From positions 124,001 through 188,000 of the forward strand of contig JAKZAN010000062.1 in the NCBI GenBank assembly GCA_023053545.1: 64,000 bases of DNA. The letters run 5' to 3'. The DNA is from Lepidurus packardi (taxonomy: Eukaryota > Arthropoda > Branchiopoda > Notostraca > Triopsidae). The position numbers were made by a program, and so were the translations under genes. Positions 53,901 to 62,823 of the stretch are shown one piece after another (the first letter of the stretch is position 1; each line of letters starts with the position of its first letter). Below the pieces are notes generated by a model. The model did not search any database. It worked only from the letters and a program-made list of their open reading frames with translations, and was not told the DNA's origin.

Positions 53901-54296
53901 TTAGAGACCAATTTCTCTAATATTCCAATGGCGAATAATAATCCCAATTTTAAAATCCGATTGCGGTTTACGGGTGCCAACTTGCAATTGGAAAATGGCG
54001 GAAAAGTAACTTTTAATAATCTGGCGTTGTTTGGGACTGTAATCTCATTGGATACAGTGGCAAATGTTGAAAGCAATGTTGTTGTTTATCCAAATCCGTT
54101 TGGAAATGTTTTAAATGTTAGCGGTCTGTCTGGCAATACTTCTTATTGGTTGTACACCATTCAAGGACAAGTAGTTGGAAAAGGGCAGTTGTCTGATGGC
54201 GGACAAATCCCTACTGAATCGTTATCCCAAGGAGTTTATGTCTTAGAGCTCGACCAAAACGGAAAACGCGAATTAAAAAAGATCATAAAAAAATAA
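50937..54296 (+). CDS. LTD-CotH kinase secreted protein 1 with T9SS tail
   Basis: 1119 aa. Signal peptide to about residue 22. Lamin-tail domain at about 22-140 (VVINEVLSSNS, YLLVWCSDKN, LHTNFKISASGE). Chitobiase/Fn3-associated-like domain at about 180-310 (ILYTLDGSEPEQNN). CotH kinase domain at about 315-720 with GGSTRAWQSKSF, NGEYWGILNLRERYD, and the metal-site Asps 605 and 607 in KDLDSAF. InlB-type repeat at about 750-830 (PGYVFSRWTGA). A beta-sandwich-like domain covers about 845-1030. T9SS type A tail starts near 1049 (VVYPNPFGNVLNVSG). CotH is a protein kinase in spore coats; here the substrate is unknown. First of three tandem paralogues. Confidence 0.9.
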   Translation: MKKTTILLALLISFASSFLSAQNVVINEVLSSNSSINTDQDGDFSDWVELFNPTSVAINLNGFGLSDDPAIWNKWTFPNVSIGPNSYLLVWCSDKNRQIPGSQLHTNFKISASGEIITLSNASGTAVNVAPSTPTAADISYGRLPNGTGGFTLFQTPTPNATNATTGSSEPLPKPTFSHAAGFYPSSINLTLSTSVSGAAILYTLDGSEPEQNNIGGATYTYKNSYAEMAGQPNGPMLTNSYATYNYAAPITIVNRTSQPNKLAAISSTHHFAPAYIPPTLMFKATVVKAKVIKIGSLPSETVTRTYFITANGPATFNLPMVVSLSMNENLLFNYNTGIFTAGQAFDNWRAANPGVNTTYFNFDANFRRSGSASERPANVEFFVNGTPVINQKIGIRVNGGSTRAWQSKSFRLIAGAEYGKNSFEYQFFKDYPITKFNRLLLRNSGSDFFNTMYRDALAQELVKGIGLETQNYRPTVTLMNGEYWGILNLRERYDKYYFKNVYNIEDGDLDLLENDTTAEEGTRADYVSMENYLLTNNLSIQANFDYIKTKLDPENFRDYYITNIFYENVDWPGWNTEFWRKRTASYQPNAPKGHDGRWRTAMKDLDSAFGLTIDVYDHNTLAFATATNGPEYPNPPESTLILRSLLANNNFKIDFINRFADLMNTHLNVARFAAVSDAMRDVIRPEMPAHLARWKGTNYGWWERTVSNMTDFARVRPGFQRSHIRQQFNINNDINVTLNVDNPAHGYVKINTIDILPSTPGVPAIPYPWTGIYFSNIPIKLKAVAKPGYVFSRWTGASNSTSPEISIASAANFNVTALFVPDSSPQNSMPIYFWMIDNNIANDVPLQTIASSYETNNVDGILQFESSLSGYPFDPSSPSWRKASMERRNNPTNQNYIPSANNNIAFASSDMKGLQITQPFQNGTSENKLIFNVSTTGYKDIKFSFAAINEGGASGINVEYSVAAGAPVWQNSGLSMPAFSLTNDYQILETNFSNIPMANNNPNFKIRLRFTGANLQLENGGKVTFNNLALFGTVISLDTVANVESNVVVYPNPFGNVLNVSGLSGNTSYWLYTIQGQVVGKGQLSDGGQIPTESLSQGVYVLELDQNGKRELKKIIKK

Positions 54297-54311
54297 ACTC
54301 CATTAATCCAG

Positions 54312-54338
54312 GGGCGGCGCTCAAAGTCGCCCTTTTTT
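54312..54338 (+). terminator. Hairpin and T-run after CotH gene 1
   Basis: Stem GGGCGGC (54312-54318) / GTCGCCC (54326-54332), including one G-T pair, followed by six T. It lies between the first and second CotH genes and may reduce read-through into the next two. Confidence 0.75.
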
Positions 54339-54351
54339 ATCCTTTTATACA

Positions 54352-57300
54352 ATGAAACAAAAATACCCTTGGACAATATTATTCTTAGTCCTTTACATGA
54401 ATGCGGCCTTTAGCCAAATTGCCATAAATGAAATTGTTGCTGCCAATAACACAGGACATGCTGACGAAAATGGCAACAGGCAAGATTGGATAGAACTCCA
54501 CAATTATTCAAATTCTGCAGTAAACCTCAACGGATTTGGGCTAAGCGACGACCCAACTGTTTTGAACAAATGGCTATTTCCAAATATAAGTCTTTCAGCG
54601 GGCGGCTATCTATTGGTTTGGTGCTCAGATAAAAACCGGACAAATCCAAATGCACCTTTGCATACTAACTTCAAAATCAGTGCGTCTGGAGAAACCATAA
54701 CCCTCACTAATAGCGTCGGAACAATTCTGGATCAAGTGCCGCCCACCGCAATTCCAGCTGACATTTCGTTTGGCCGAAATCCAAATGGCACTGGAGGATT
54801 TTCATTTTTTACGGCAATAACGCCTGGTGCTGCAAACGGTTCTGGAAGTTTTGCAGCCGCTTTGCAGCCGCCTGTGTTTTCCCACAATGGTGGTTTTTAT
54901 ACGGGCTCCTTTTCACTAACGCTATCCACCGCAGAGCCAGGCGCTACAATCATCTACACGCTTGATGGCTCAACACCAGACGAAAACAACCTGACAGGAA
55001 CGACCTACCGATACAAGAACCAATATCCAGAAAATCCTGGAGATGCTACAGGACCTTTGCTAACAAACGCATATAGAAGTTTTAGTTATAGCGAGCCAGT
55101 TCCTATTGCTGATCGGTCTTTGCTACCAAATAAAATATCTGCCATTTCCACAACTACGGATTTTAATCCGACGTACCTGCCCAATGGGCCCATTTATAAA
55201 GGAACCGTTGTGCGGGCAAAAGTGATTCGGGCTGGTTCGATTTCGAGCCCAATTGCAAGCAAAAACTATTTTATTTCACCTCAGGGAATAAACAGATTTA
55301 GTCTACCGGTTGTGGCATTAAGCATTTCAGAAAACAAATTTTTCGACTATAACGATGGCATTTATGTTGCAGGCGTCGACTTTGATAATTGGCGAATTGC
55401 CAATCCCAACCTCAACCACAATGGCATCGAAAATATTGGAAACTTCTACCGGCGCGGGATTGAGCATGAACGTGAAGCAAATATGGCCTACTATGTTAAC
55501 GGTGTTGAGGTGCTCAATCAAAATGTTGGGCTCCGGCTGCATGGTGGATCTTCGCGGGAATGGCGCAATAAGTCGTTCAACATATATGCCCGAGCGGAAT
55601 ATGGAGATTCAACATTGGACTACCCATTTTTTGCAAATGTGCCCTCAAATTTTGAGCGGCTGCTTCTCAGAAATTCTGGGGCAGACTTCTATGAAACCCT
55701 TTTTCGAGACGCAATGTTGAACCGTGTGCTCAAAAATACGCATGTTGTTACGCGCGGATACCAGCCCACAATTACGTTTATAAATGGCGAATATTGGGGG
55801 ATACTAAATTTACGTGATAAAATTGATAACCAATACTTTAAGCGTGTTTACAACATTCCTGAAGACCAAGTTGATGTTACTAGCGGACGAAGAACTGTAG
55901 AAGAAGGCGATAATGAACACTATAACATGACGGTGGACTATATTACCAATAATTCTCTTGCAACCAATAGTAATTATAGTCATGTGAAAACGCTTATTGA
56001 TGTTGAAAATTTCACCGATTATTATGCTGCAAATATTTTTTTTCAAAACATAGATTGGCCGGGAAACAATAATGTTCGATTTCGGAAGAAAACAGTCTTT
56101 TCGCCTAATGCCCCTTATCCGCATGACGGCAGATGGCGTTGGATTGCACATGATATGGATGCAACTTTTGCAACTCGCTCCCACAATGTTGCTTTGAACA
56201 CGCTTGCAGTGGCAACTGCACCAGACAATACGACGTGGCCAAATCCGCCGTGGTCGACGCTGTTTTTGAGAAAGCTACTAGAAAATCCGGATTTTAAACA
56301 ACATTTCATTAGCCGGTTTGCTGATTTAATGAATTCTACTTTTTCAGCACTTCATGTTGGCGCAATTATGAACGACATGAAAAACACATTACAACCCGAG
56401 ATGGCGCAACAAACCGCACGCTGGAAGGCGCCTTACACCTCTGATTGGAACAACTATTTGAATGAGCAAAGTGCTTTTCTCAATGTGCGGCCAGGACATC
56501 AAAGGCAACATATTAGAACTCAATTTGGCATTGCAAACGACATTAACGTTACTTTAAACGTGTCCAATCCAGACCATGGTTACATCAAAATAAACACCAT
56601 CAACATTAAAAGCGGAACCGAAGGTGTTTTAGACCAGCCCTATCCGTGGACAGGAATCTATTTCGCGGGAATAGCGGTCAAACTTAAAGCAGTTCCTGCA
56701 CCGGGATTTGTTTTTAGCCACTGGACCGGCGCAACTGAAGCCACAGTCGCTGAAACTTCGGTTATATCTACGGAGTCATTTAGTGTTACTGCTGTTTTTG
56801 TGCCAGAAAATACGAATGGTGTGGCTCAGGCAATCTATTTCTGGTTGATTGACGGGCAAGTTCCAAACAATTTTCCGTTGCAAAACCTTGGCTCCACGTA
56901 TGCAGTTGGCCAAGAAGGAGGCCTGATTAGCTATCAATCGGCACTAATTGGTTACCCATTTACTGCAAGTAGTTCCAATTGGCGAAAAGCATCAATGGAG
57001 CGCCGTAATCTTCCAACACCTATTAACTACATGCCGCAACTCAATCAAAACATACCTTATCAACAAAGCGATATGAAAGGTTTGCAAATAAAGGAGCCAT
57101 TTCAGGTGGGAAACAGAAAAAACATGTTGATGCTTAATGTGCCAACAAACGGATACGAGAACATTCGGTTTTCATTTGCAGCGGCAAATGAACAAACAAA
57201 TGTGTCGGCAATTGGCATTGAATATTCAATCGCAAATGGCACGCCTTCTTGGTCTAGTGCTGAATTAATTGCCAATCAATTGCCTTTAAGTCCAGCTTAT

Positions 57301-57699
57301 AATTTATTTGAGGTTGATTTTAGTGCAATTGCCGGCGCTAACAACAATCCCGATTTTAAAATACGTCTACAATTTTTAGGTGATAACTTAGAAGTCGACG
57401 CTGGCAACAGGGTGACTTTTAATAATTTTGCATTGAAAGGAACGCAAATGTCCTTGCAGACTCCAGACTTTCAATCTTCTATCGGCATTTTTCCAAATCC
57501 AGTTTTATCGGTTCTGAATGTAAATGGCATTCTCTCAGGCGCTTCTTATAAACTTCATACCATCGAAGGAAAACTCATCGCACAAGGGAAAATTCCAAAA
57601 TCAAATCAGGTAGAAATGGGACAAATACCAGCGGGTATATACCTCTTTACGATTAACCCCGACAACAAATCAGTAACAAAAAAAATAATTAAAAAATAA
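54352..57699 (+). CDS. LTD-CotH kinase secreted protein 2 with T9SS tail
   Basis: 1115 aa, paralogue of protein 1 with the same domain order and closely matching domain boundaries. Signal peptide ends near AAFSQIA. LTD domain (AINEIVAANNTGH, SGGYLLVWCSDKN-type). CotH domain with GGSSREWRNKSF and the Asps 601 and 603 in AHDMDATF. InlB-like repeat PGFVFSHWTGATEA. Beta-sandwich-like domain before the tail. T9SS tail IGIFPNPVLSVLNVNG. It starts 14 nt after the terminator T-run, with no clear own promoter. It and gene 3 are separated by 5 nt. Confidence 0.9.
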   Translation: MKQKYPWTILFLVLYMNAAFSQIAINEIVAANNTGHADENGNRQDWIELHNYSNSAVNLNGFGLSDDPTVLNKWLFPNISLSAGGYLLVWCSDKNRTNPNAPLHTNFKISASGETITLTNSVGTILDQVPPTAIPADISFGRNPNGTGGFSFFTAITPGAANGSGSFAAALQPPVFSHNGGFYTGSFSLTLSTAEPGATIIYTLDGSTPDENNLTGTTYRYKNQYPENPGDATGPLLTNAYRSFSYSEPVPIADRSLLPNKISAISTTTDFNPTYLPNGPIYKGTVVRAKVIRAGSISSPIASKNYFISPQGINRFSLPVVALSISENKFFDYNDGIYVAGVDFDNWRIANPNLNHNGIENIGNFYRRGIEHEREANMAYYVNGVEVLNQNVGLRLHGGSSREWRNKSFNIYARAEYGDSTLDYPFFANVPSNFERLLLRNSGADFYETLFRDAMLNRVLKNTHVVTRGYQPTITFINGEYWGILNLRDKIDNQYFKRVYNIPEDQVDVTSGRRTVEEGDNEHYNMTVDYITNNSLATNSNYSHVKTLIDVENFTDYYAANIFFQNIDWPGNNNVRFRKKTVFSPNAPYPHDGRWRWIAHDMDATFATRSHNVALNTLAVATAPDNTTWPNPPWSTLFLRKLLENPDFKQHFISRFADLMNSTFSALHVGAIMNDMKNTLQPEMAQQTARWKAPYTSDWNNYLNEQSAFLNVRPGHQRQHIRTQFGIANDINVTLNVSNPDHGYIKINTINIKSGTEGVLDQPYPWTGIYFAGIAVKLKAVPAPGFVFSHWTGATEATVAETSVISTESFSVTAVFVPENTNGVAQAIYFWLIDGQVPNNFPLQNLGSTYAVGQEGGLISYQSALIGYPFTASSSNWRKASMERRNLPTPINYMPQLNQNIPYQQSDMKGLQIKEPFQVGNRKNMLMLNVPTNGYENIRFSFAAANEQTNVSAIGIEYSIANGTPSWSSAELIANQLPLSPAYNLFEVDFSAIAGANNNPDFKIRLQFLGDNLEVDAGNRVTFNNFALKGTQMSLQTPDFQSSIGIFPNPVLSVLNVNGILSGASYKLHTIEGKLIAQGKIPKSNQVEMGQIPAGIYLFTINPDNKSVTKKIIKK

Positions 57700-57704
57700 A
57701 AGCA

Positions 57705-60416
57705 ATGAATAATATAACAAAAATTGCCGCTTTCTGCTTGTTTGCACTTCTCTGCATACCCCTTCAAGGGCAGGTAGTTATTAACGAAATATTAGCTTCG
57801 AATTCGACTATAAACATGGACGAAGAAGGGAGCTATGAAGATTGGATTGAATTGTATAATACTGGCAATCAAACAATAAACCTAAATGGATATGGGCTAA
57901 CTGACGATTCTGCATTGCCTTATAAATGGACTTTTCCAAACGTTAATATTGCACCTGGTGCCTACCTTCTGGTTTGGTGTTCAGACAAAAATCGGATCGT
58001 GGCCGGGCAACCGCTGCACACAAATTTTAAGATCAGCGCTGCGGGAGAAACCATCACTTTAACAAGCCAAAACGGCGTACTTATCAATCAAGTGCCCGCG
58101 GTTGCGATGGCGCAGAACATTTCCTACGGTCGGGTTCCAAATGGCACCGGTAGTTTTTCATTCTTGTCTGTTGTCACACCAAATTCACAAAATGTTGGGG
58201 CTGGCTATGCAGGGGTCTTGCAACCGCCTTCGTTTTCGGCACAAGGCGGATTTTACAATTCACCCATTTCGGTATCGCTTACAGCCCCCGCGGGATCGAC
58301 AATTCTATACACGCTTGATGGTTCCGAACCAAGTGAAAGCAATCTGACGGGGACCACCTATAGCTACAAAAATCAGTACCCTGAGTTGCCTGGTCAAACA
58401 ACAGGTCCGCTACTCTACAAAAGCTATCAGACGTTAACCTACAACAACCCGCTGCTGGTTAGCGAAAGAACATCACAACCAAACAAATTAGCCTCAATAT
58501 CATCAACTTACAGCTTTGACCCTTCCTATTATATTCCGCAATTTCCTGTTTTTAAAGGCACCGTCGTTCGAGCAAAAGCAGTACGAAACGGCTACTTGTC
58601 TAGCGAAACCGCTTCGCAAAGCTACTTTATTACGCCTGCTGGCTCCGGCCGTTTTTCGCTGCCTGTAATTTCGTTAGGCTTCACAGAACCTGAATTTTTT
58701 TCTTATACGGATGGCATTTATGTAGCGGGGGTTGATTTTGACAACTGGCGGAATCTAAACCCTACGTTATTGCCCCGCGGAAGATCGGTTGGGAACTATT
58801 ACAGAAGGGGAATAGCGAACGAACGACGTGCGCACTTTTCGTTTTTTGTTGACGGACAAATGGTCGTTAATCAAGATGTGGGTTTGCGAATCCGCGGCGC
58901 ATCGACAAGACGATATGAAAGCAAATCTCTAACCGTTTATGCCCGAAACGAATATGGCGACAACAACATCAATTATCCATTTTTTCCAGAATTGCCATTC
59001 AATAAATACGACCGATTGACACTTTCCAACTCAGGAAGTGACTTTAAAAACACCATGTTCCGAGATGCATTGGGGCATGAGATTTTGAAAACACTGCACT
59101 GCGAAAACGAAAACTACCGACCGGCAATAACATTTTTCAATGGTGAATATTGGGGTATCTTAAACATTCGGGAGCGATTTGATAATAATTATTTTAAGCG
59201 CGTTTACGACATAGACGAGGTGGATCTGCTAGAAAATCGCGGGACTGAGGCGGAAGAAGGGGATACGACCCATTATCAGGCCATGATTAGATACTTACAG
59301 AATAATTCCTTAACATCTGAAGCCAATTTCGAATACATTAAAACGCAACTCGACCCGGAAAGTTTCACGGACAACTATATTGCAAATATATACTTGGACA
59401 ATTCCGACTGGCCTGGAAATAATACCCAATTTTGGCGTAAAAAAACAGCGCAATACGTCCCAAATGCACCCTACGGACATGATGGCCGGTGGCGGTGGGT
59501 ATTTCATGACTTAGATGATACTTTTTCGTTTGGAACCGACGACTATAACCACAATAATCTAGCGATTGCAACAAATTATAACACGGAATGGCCAAATCCA
59601 GATTGGTCTACTTTGATACTTCGTAAATTATTAGAAAATCCAGTCTATAAAATAGATTTTATAAACAGATTTGCAGACTTAATGAATACTGTATTCCTGC
59701 CCAATCGTGTCATCTCGGTTATGAACGACCTGAAATCGGTTATTGCGCCTGAAATGCCTGAGCATATAGCACGCTGGCGCTTGCCTTCATCGGTCAATTC
59801 ATGGAATAATTATATTACCTACCAAGCCAATTTTGCGCTTGCTAGACCTGCGTTCCAGCGCAATCACATACGGGCAAAATTTAATATTACAAACAATATT
59901 ACGGCTACATTGCAAGTTTCAGATCCAGAACGTGGCTATATCAAGATAAATTCGATCGAAATAAAAGAAGGCACTCCTGGCATAGCCGCACAGCCCTACC
60001 CTTGGGAAGGACTATATTTTGCTGGCATACCCGTAAAATTAACCGCTATTCCAAAAGAAGGCTTTGTGTTCAGTCATTGGCTGGGTGCCAACACGAGCAA
60101 TACGCCAGAAATTACGGTAAACCAAGCTTCCAATTTTTCAGTAACAGCAGTGTTTGTGCCTCGTGGTCCTTTAGGTACCGATGAGCATTCGAAAACTACT
60201 GTTGTTGTTTATCCGAACCCTTTTTCTGATATTTTACACATAGATGGCATGGCAAGTGATATAAAATACACGATATTCTCGATAGATGGCAAGCACGTTC
60301 AGCACGGGAAAGTGGTTTCGAACACTATAAACACGGCTCTTTTATCAAAAGGTATTTATATGCTAAAACTGGAAGAAAATGAGCAAAATCTTATCCGAAA
60401 GATTATTAAGCAGTAG
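57705..60416 (+). CDS. LTD-CotH kinase secreted protein 3 with T9SS tail, shorter
   Basis: 903 aa. Same order as its neighbours up to the InlB-like repeat (EGFVFSHWLGANTSNTPEIT, about 782-815): signal peptide, LTD (VINEILASNSTINMD), chitobiase-like domain (ILYTLDGSEPSESN), CotH with GASTRRYESKSL and Asps 602 and 604 in HDLDDTF. The beta-sandwich-like domain of about 200 aa is absent: the T9SS tail VVVYPNPFSDILHIDG follows after a short linker. The active-site region is intact. Probably co-transcribed with gene 2. Substrate unknown. Confidence 0.9.
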   Translation: MNNITKIAAFCLFALLCIPLQGQVVINEILASNSTINMDEEGSYEDWIELYNTGNQTINLNGYGLTDDSALPYKWTFPNVNIAPGAYLLVWCSDKNRIVAGQPLHTNFKISAAGETITLTSQNGVLINQVPAVAMAQNISYGRVPNGTGSFSFLSVVTPNSQNVGAGYAGVLQPPSFSAQGGFYNSPISVSLTAPAGSTILYTLDGSEPSESNLTGTTYSYKNQYPELPGQTTGPLLYKSYQTLTYNNPLLVSERTSQPNKLASISSTYSFDPSYYIPQFPVFKGTVVRAKAVRNGYLSSETASQSYFITPAGSGRFSLPVISLGFTEPEFFSYTDGIYVAGVDFDNWRNLNPTLLPRGRSVGNYYRRGIANERRAHFSFFVDGQMVVNQDVGLRIRGASTRRYESKSLTVYARNEYGDNNINYPFFPELPFNKYDRLTLSNSGSDFKNTMFRDALGHEILKTLHCENENYRPAITFFNGEYWGILNIRERFDNNYFKRVYDIDEVDLLENRGTEAEEGDTTHYQAMIRYLQNNSLTSEANFEYIKTQLDPESFTDNYIANIYLDNSDWPGNNTQFWRKKTAQYVPNAPYGHDGRWRWVFHDLDDTFSFGTDDYNHNNLAIATNYNTEWPNPDWSTLILRKLLENPVYKIDFINRFADLMNTVFLPNRVISVMNDLKSVIAPEMPEHIARWRLPSSVNSWNNYITYQANFALARPAFQRNHIRAKFNITNNITATLQVSDPERGYIKINSIEIKEGTPGIAAQPYPWEGLYFAGIPVKLTAIPKEGFVFSHWLGANTSNTPEITVNQASNFSVTAVFVPRGPLGTDEHSKTTVVVYPNPFSDILHIDGMASDIKYTIFSIDGKHVQHGKVVSNTINTALLSKGIYMLKLEENEQNLIRKIIKQ

Positions 60417-60560
60417 TTACCAGATACCTTTGAGAAACGTTGCCTGAAAAAAAGACCTGAAAAACTTTGATTTATTCAAGAAATGTAAGGAACGGTTAGT
60501 ATTCTAACAAGCGAAAAGATATATTGTAACGGGTTTCAGTCATTAACCGAGAATTAAGCC

Positions 60561-61421
60561 TTACTTTTTCCCCCTCTTCGCAAAGACGCGGAACGGTATC
60601 GCTTCTTGCCATGAACGGATGGTTATTCCGAAAGTGGACTTGATTTTAGTTTTATCCATCACACTATAAGCTGGGCGTTTCGCAGGAGTCGGAAACCCAG
60701 CGGTGTCTGTGGGCTGCACATCAATTTTAATGTTTTGTCTTTCAAAAATTGTTTTAGCGAAACCAAACCATGAAGTGTCGCCTTCGTTACTGAAATGATA
60801 GATTCCAAATGCGTCCTTCTGACTTATAATGATATCACAAAGTGCATGCGCTAGATCAACTGCATTTGTTGGTGATCCGATCTGATCATCAACAACTTTC
60901 AAAAGATCGCGTTCTTGAGCAAGTCGCAGCATTGTTTTCATAAAATTATTTCCATAATCCGAAAAAACCCACGAGGTCCGTACGATATAATAATCTTGAA
61001 AAACTGAGGCTATTTCAAGTTCCCCGTCCCGCTTCGTCTTTCCGTAGACGCCCTGCGGGTTGGTGTCATCATCTTCGGAATATGGTGTGCTTTGGGCTCC
61101 ATCAAAGACAAAATCTGTTGATATATGAAGCAACTTTGCATGATGCTTTTTGCATGCTATAGCGGCATTTTTGGCGCCAATAGCATTAATCAATTCGGCC
61201 TTTTCTGGTTCTGCTTCAGCTTTATCGACGGCTGTATAAGCAGCAGCATTTATGCAAAATTGCGGTTTAAGGTTGTCGAACAACTGCATCAAAACGTTCA
61301 AATCAGCAACGTTGCCCTCTGTAGAATTGGCAAAATAAAACTGCAATTGTGAATATTGAGAAGCAATACTTTGAATCGCTTGCCCGAGTTGACCGGATCC
61401 GCCAAGAACAAGCACTACCAT
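60561..61421 (-). CDS. rfbD: dTDP-4-dehydrorhamnose reductase
   Basis: 286 aa from ATG 61421 (MVVLVLGGSGQLGQAIQ); the longer frame overlaps rfbC and is rejected. GGSGQLG binds NADP. The catalytic Y/K is in VYGKTKRDGE (YxxxK), with TAVDKAE and SWVFSDYGNNF as family motifs. Last step of dTDP-L-rhamnose synthesis. Overlaps the rfbC stop by 7 nt. Confidence 0.93.
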   Translation of the reverse strand: MVVLVLGGSGQLGQAIQSIASQYSQLQFYFANSTEGNVADLNVLMQLFDNLKPQFCINAAAYTAVDKAEAEPEKAELINAIGAKNAAIACKKHHAKLLHISTDFVFDGAQSTPYSEDDDTNPQGVYGKTKRDGELEIASVFQDYYIVRTSWVFSDYGNNFMKTMLRLAQERDLLKVVDDQIGSPTNAVDLAHALCDIIISQKDAFGIYHFSNEGDTSWFGFAKTIFERQNIKIDVQPTDTAGFPTPAKRPAYSVMDKTKIKSTFGITIRSWQEAIPFRVFAKRGKK

Positions 61422-61966
61422 ACTTTTTTGGCTTCTGATAAAACTGGTAAAACAGCGTCCTTTTGGGAAATTACCAATTGATCTATTGGCATTTGCCAAT
61501 CAATTCCAATTTCGGTGTCGTTGTATATAATGCCACCTTCCGATTCGCGGTTATAATAATTATCGCATTTGTAAAAAAAAGTTGCCGTTTCGCTTGTCAC
61601 TACAAACCCGTGGGCAAAGCCTCTTGGTATAAAAAGCTGCGTCTGATTTTCAGCAGATAATTCAATAGCAATATACTGTCCATATGTGGATGAGTCAGGG
61701 CGAATGTCTACCGCGATGTCTAAAACTGAACCAGTGAGCACCCGAACCAACTTTGCTTGCGAATTTTCGCCTGTCTGATAATGCAATCCACGCAGGACGC
61801 CTTTGGTTGAAAAAGACTGGTTGTCTTGCAGAAAATTTATATCGGCTCCAATCGCATTATTAAATGCACTTTGATTAAAGCTCTCCATAAAATAGCCTCT
61901 TTCATCTATGATTACCTTCGGCTGAAGAATAAAACAACCTTGAAGATTTGTCTGTTTAACTTCCAT
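61415..61966 (-). CDS. rfbC: dTDP-4-dehydrorhamnose 3,5-epimerase
   Basis: 183 aa, normal. GVLRGLHYQ and KLVRVLTGSVLDIAVDIR hold the catalytic His and Asp, and FIPRGFAHGFVVTSE is a family motif. It epimerises dTDP-4-keto-6-deoxyglucose at C3 and C5. One-nt overlap with rfbA and 7-nt overlap with rfbD. Confidence 0.97.
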   Translation of the reverse strand: MEVKQTNLQGCFILQPKVIIDERGYFMESFNQSAFNNAIGADINFLQDNQSFSTKGVLRGLHYQTGENSQAKLVRVLTGSVLDIAVDIRPDSSTYGQYIAIELSAENQTQLFIPRGFAHGFVVTSETATFFYKCDNYYNRESEGGIIYNDTEIGIDWQMPIDQLVISQKDAVLPVLSEAKKVW

Positions 61967-62823
61967 TAGATTAATCCCATTAGATGCGTTCCGTAGCCAC
62001 TTTTCAATAATGGTTCTGCCAATGCTTTTAGTTGTTCAGCATCGATAAAACCCATTCTAAAGGCAGCTTCTTCAATTGCCCCAATTTTTAGACCTTGGCG
62101 CTCCTCAATCACCTGAACAAACTGAGATGCTTGCATTAACGAATTGAAAGTTCCTGTGTCTAGCCAAGCTGTACCCCTGTCTAAGATACTCACTTTTAAC
62201 TTTTTAGCCTTAAGATACTCTCTATTTACATCTGTAATTTCTAATTCACCACGGTGGCTCGGCTTGATGTTTTCAGCAATTTTAACCACGTCATTGTCAT
62301 AAAAGTAAATTCCTGGAACTGCATAATTTGACTTAGGATTTTCCGGCTTTTCTTCAATTGAAAGCACCTGTCCATTTTCGTCAAAGTCAACCACTCCATA
62401 TCGTTCTGGATCGTGCACATGATAAGCATAAATGATGCCTCCGTCTGGATCGTTGTTATTTTGCAATAAATCTGAAAGCCCTGTGCCATAAAAAATATTA
62501 TCTCCCAAGACTAGGGCCACTTTATCGTCGCCAATGAAGTCCTTCCCAATAATAAAAGCTTCTGCCAAACCATTTGGATGTTCTTGCACCGCATATTCAA
62601 AGCGACAACCCAATTTTTTTCCGTCTCCTAATAGCTGCTGGAAAAGTGGCAAATCATGTGGTGTTGATATGATTAAAATCTCGTTTATTCCCGCCCAAAA
62701 AAGCGTCGATAAGGGATAATAAATCATTGGCTTGTCATAAATTGGCATTAACTGCTTGCTAACAGCTAACGTTAGTGGGTGCAAGCGTGTTCCTGATCCA
62801 CCAGCTAATATTATTCCTTTCAT
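61966..62823 (-). CDS. rfbA: Glucose-1-phosphate thymidylyltransferase
   Basis: 285 aa. [31 protein letters not shown] is the nucleotidyltransferase signature, with [30 protein letters not shown] and the C-terminal GYGTHL typical of RmlA. It makes dTDP-glucose from glucose-1-P and dTTP. The gene pair with rfbC/rfbD shows the rhamnose pathway; rfbB is not seen in the window. Confidence 0.97.
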   Translation of the reverse strand: MKGIILAGGSGTRLHPLTLAVSKQLMPIYDKPMIYYPLSTLFWAGINEILIISTPHDLPLFQQLLGDGKKLGCRFEYAVQEHPNGLAEAFIIGKDFIGDDKVALVLGDNIFYGTGLSDLLQNNNDPDGGIIYAYHVHDPERYGVVDFDENGQVLSIEEKPENPKSNYAVPGIYFYDNDVVKIAENIKPSHRGELEITDVNREYLKAKKLKVSILDRGTAWLDTGTFNSLMQASQFVQVIEERQGLKIGAIEEAAFRMGFIDAEQLKALAEPLLKSGYGTHLMGLI

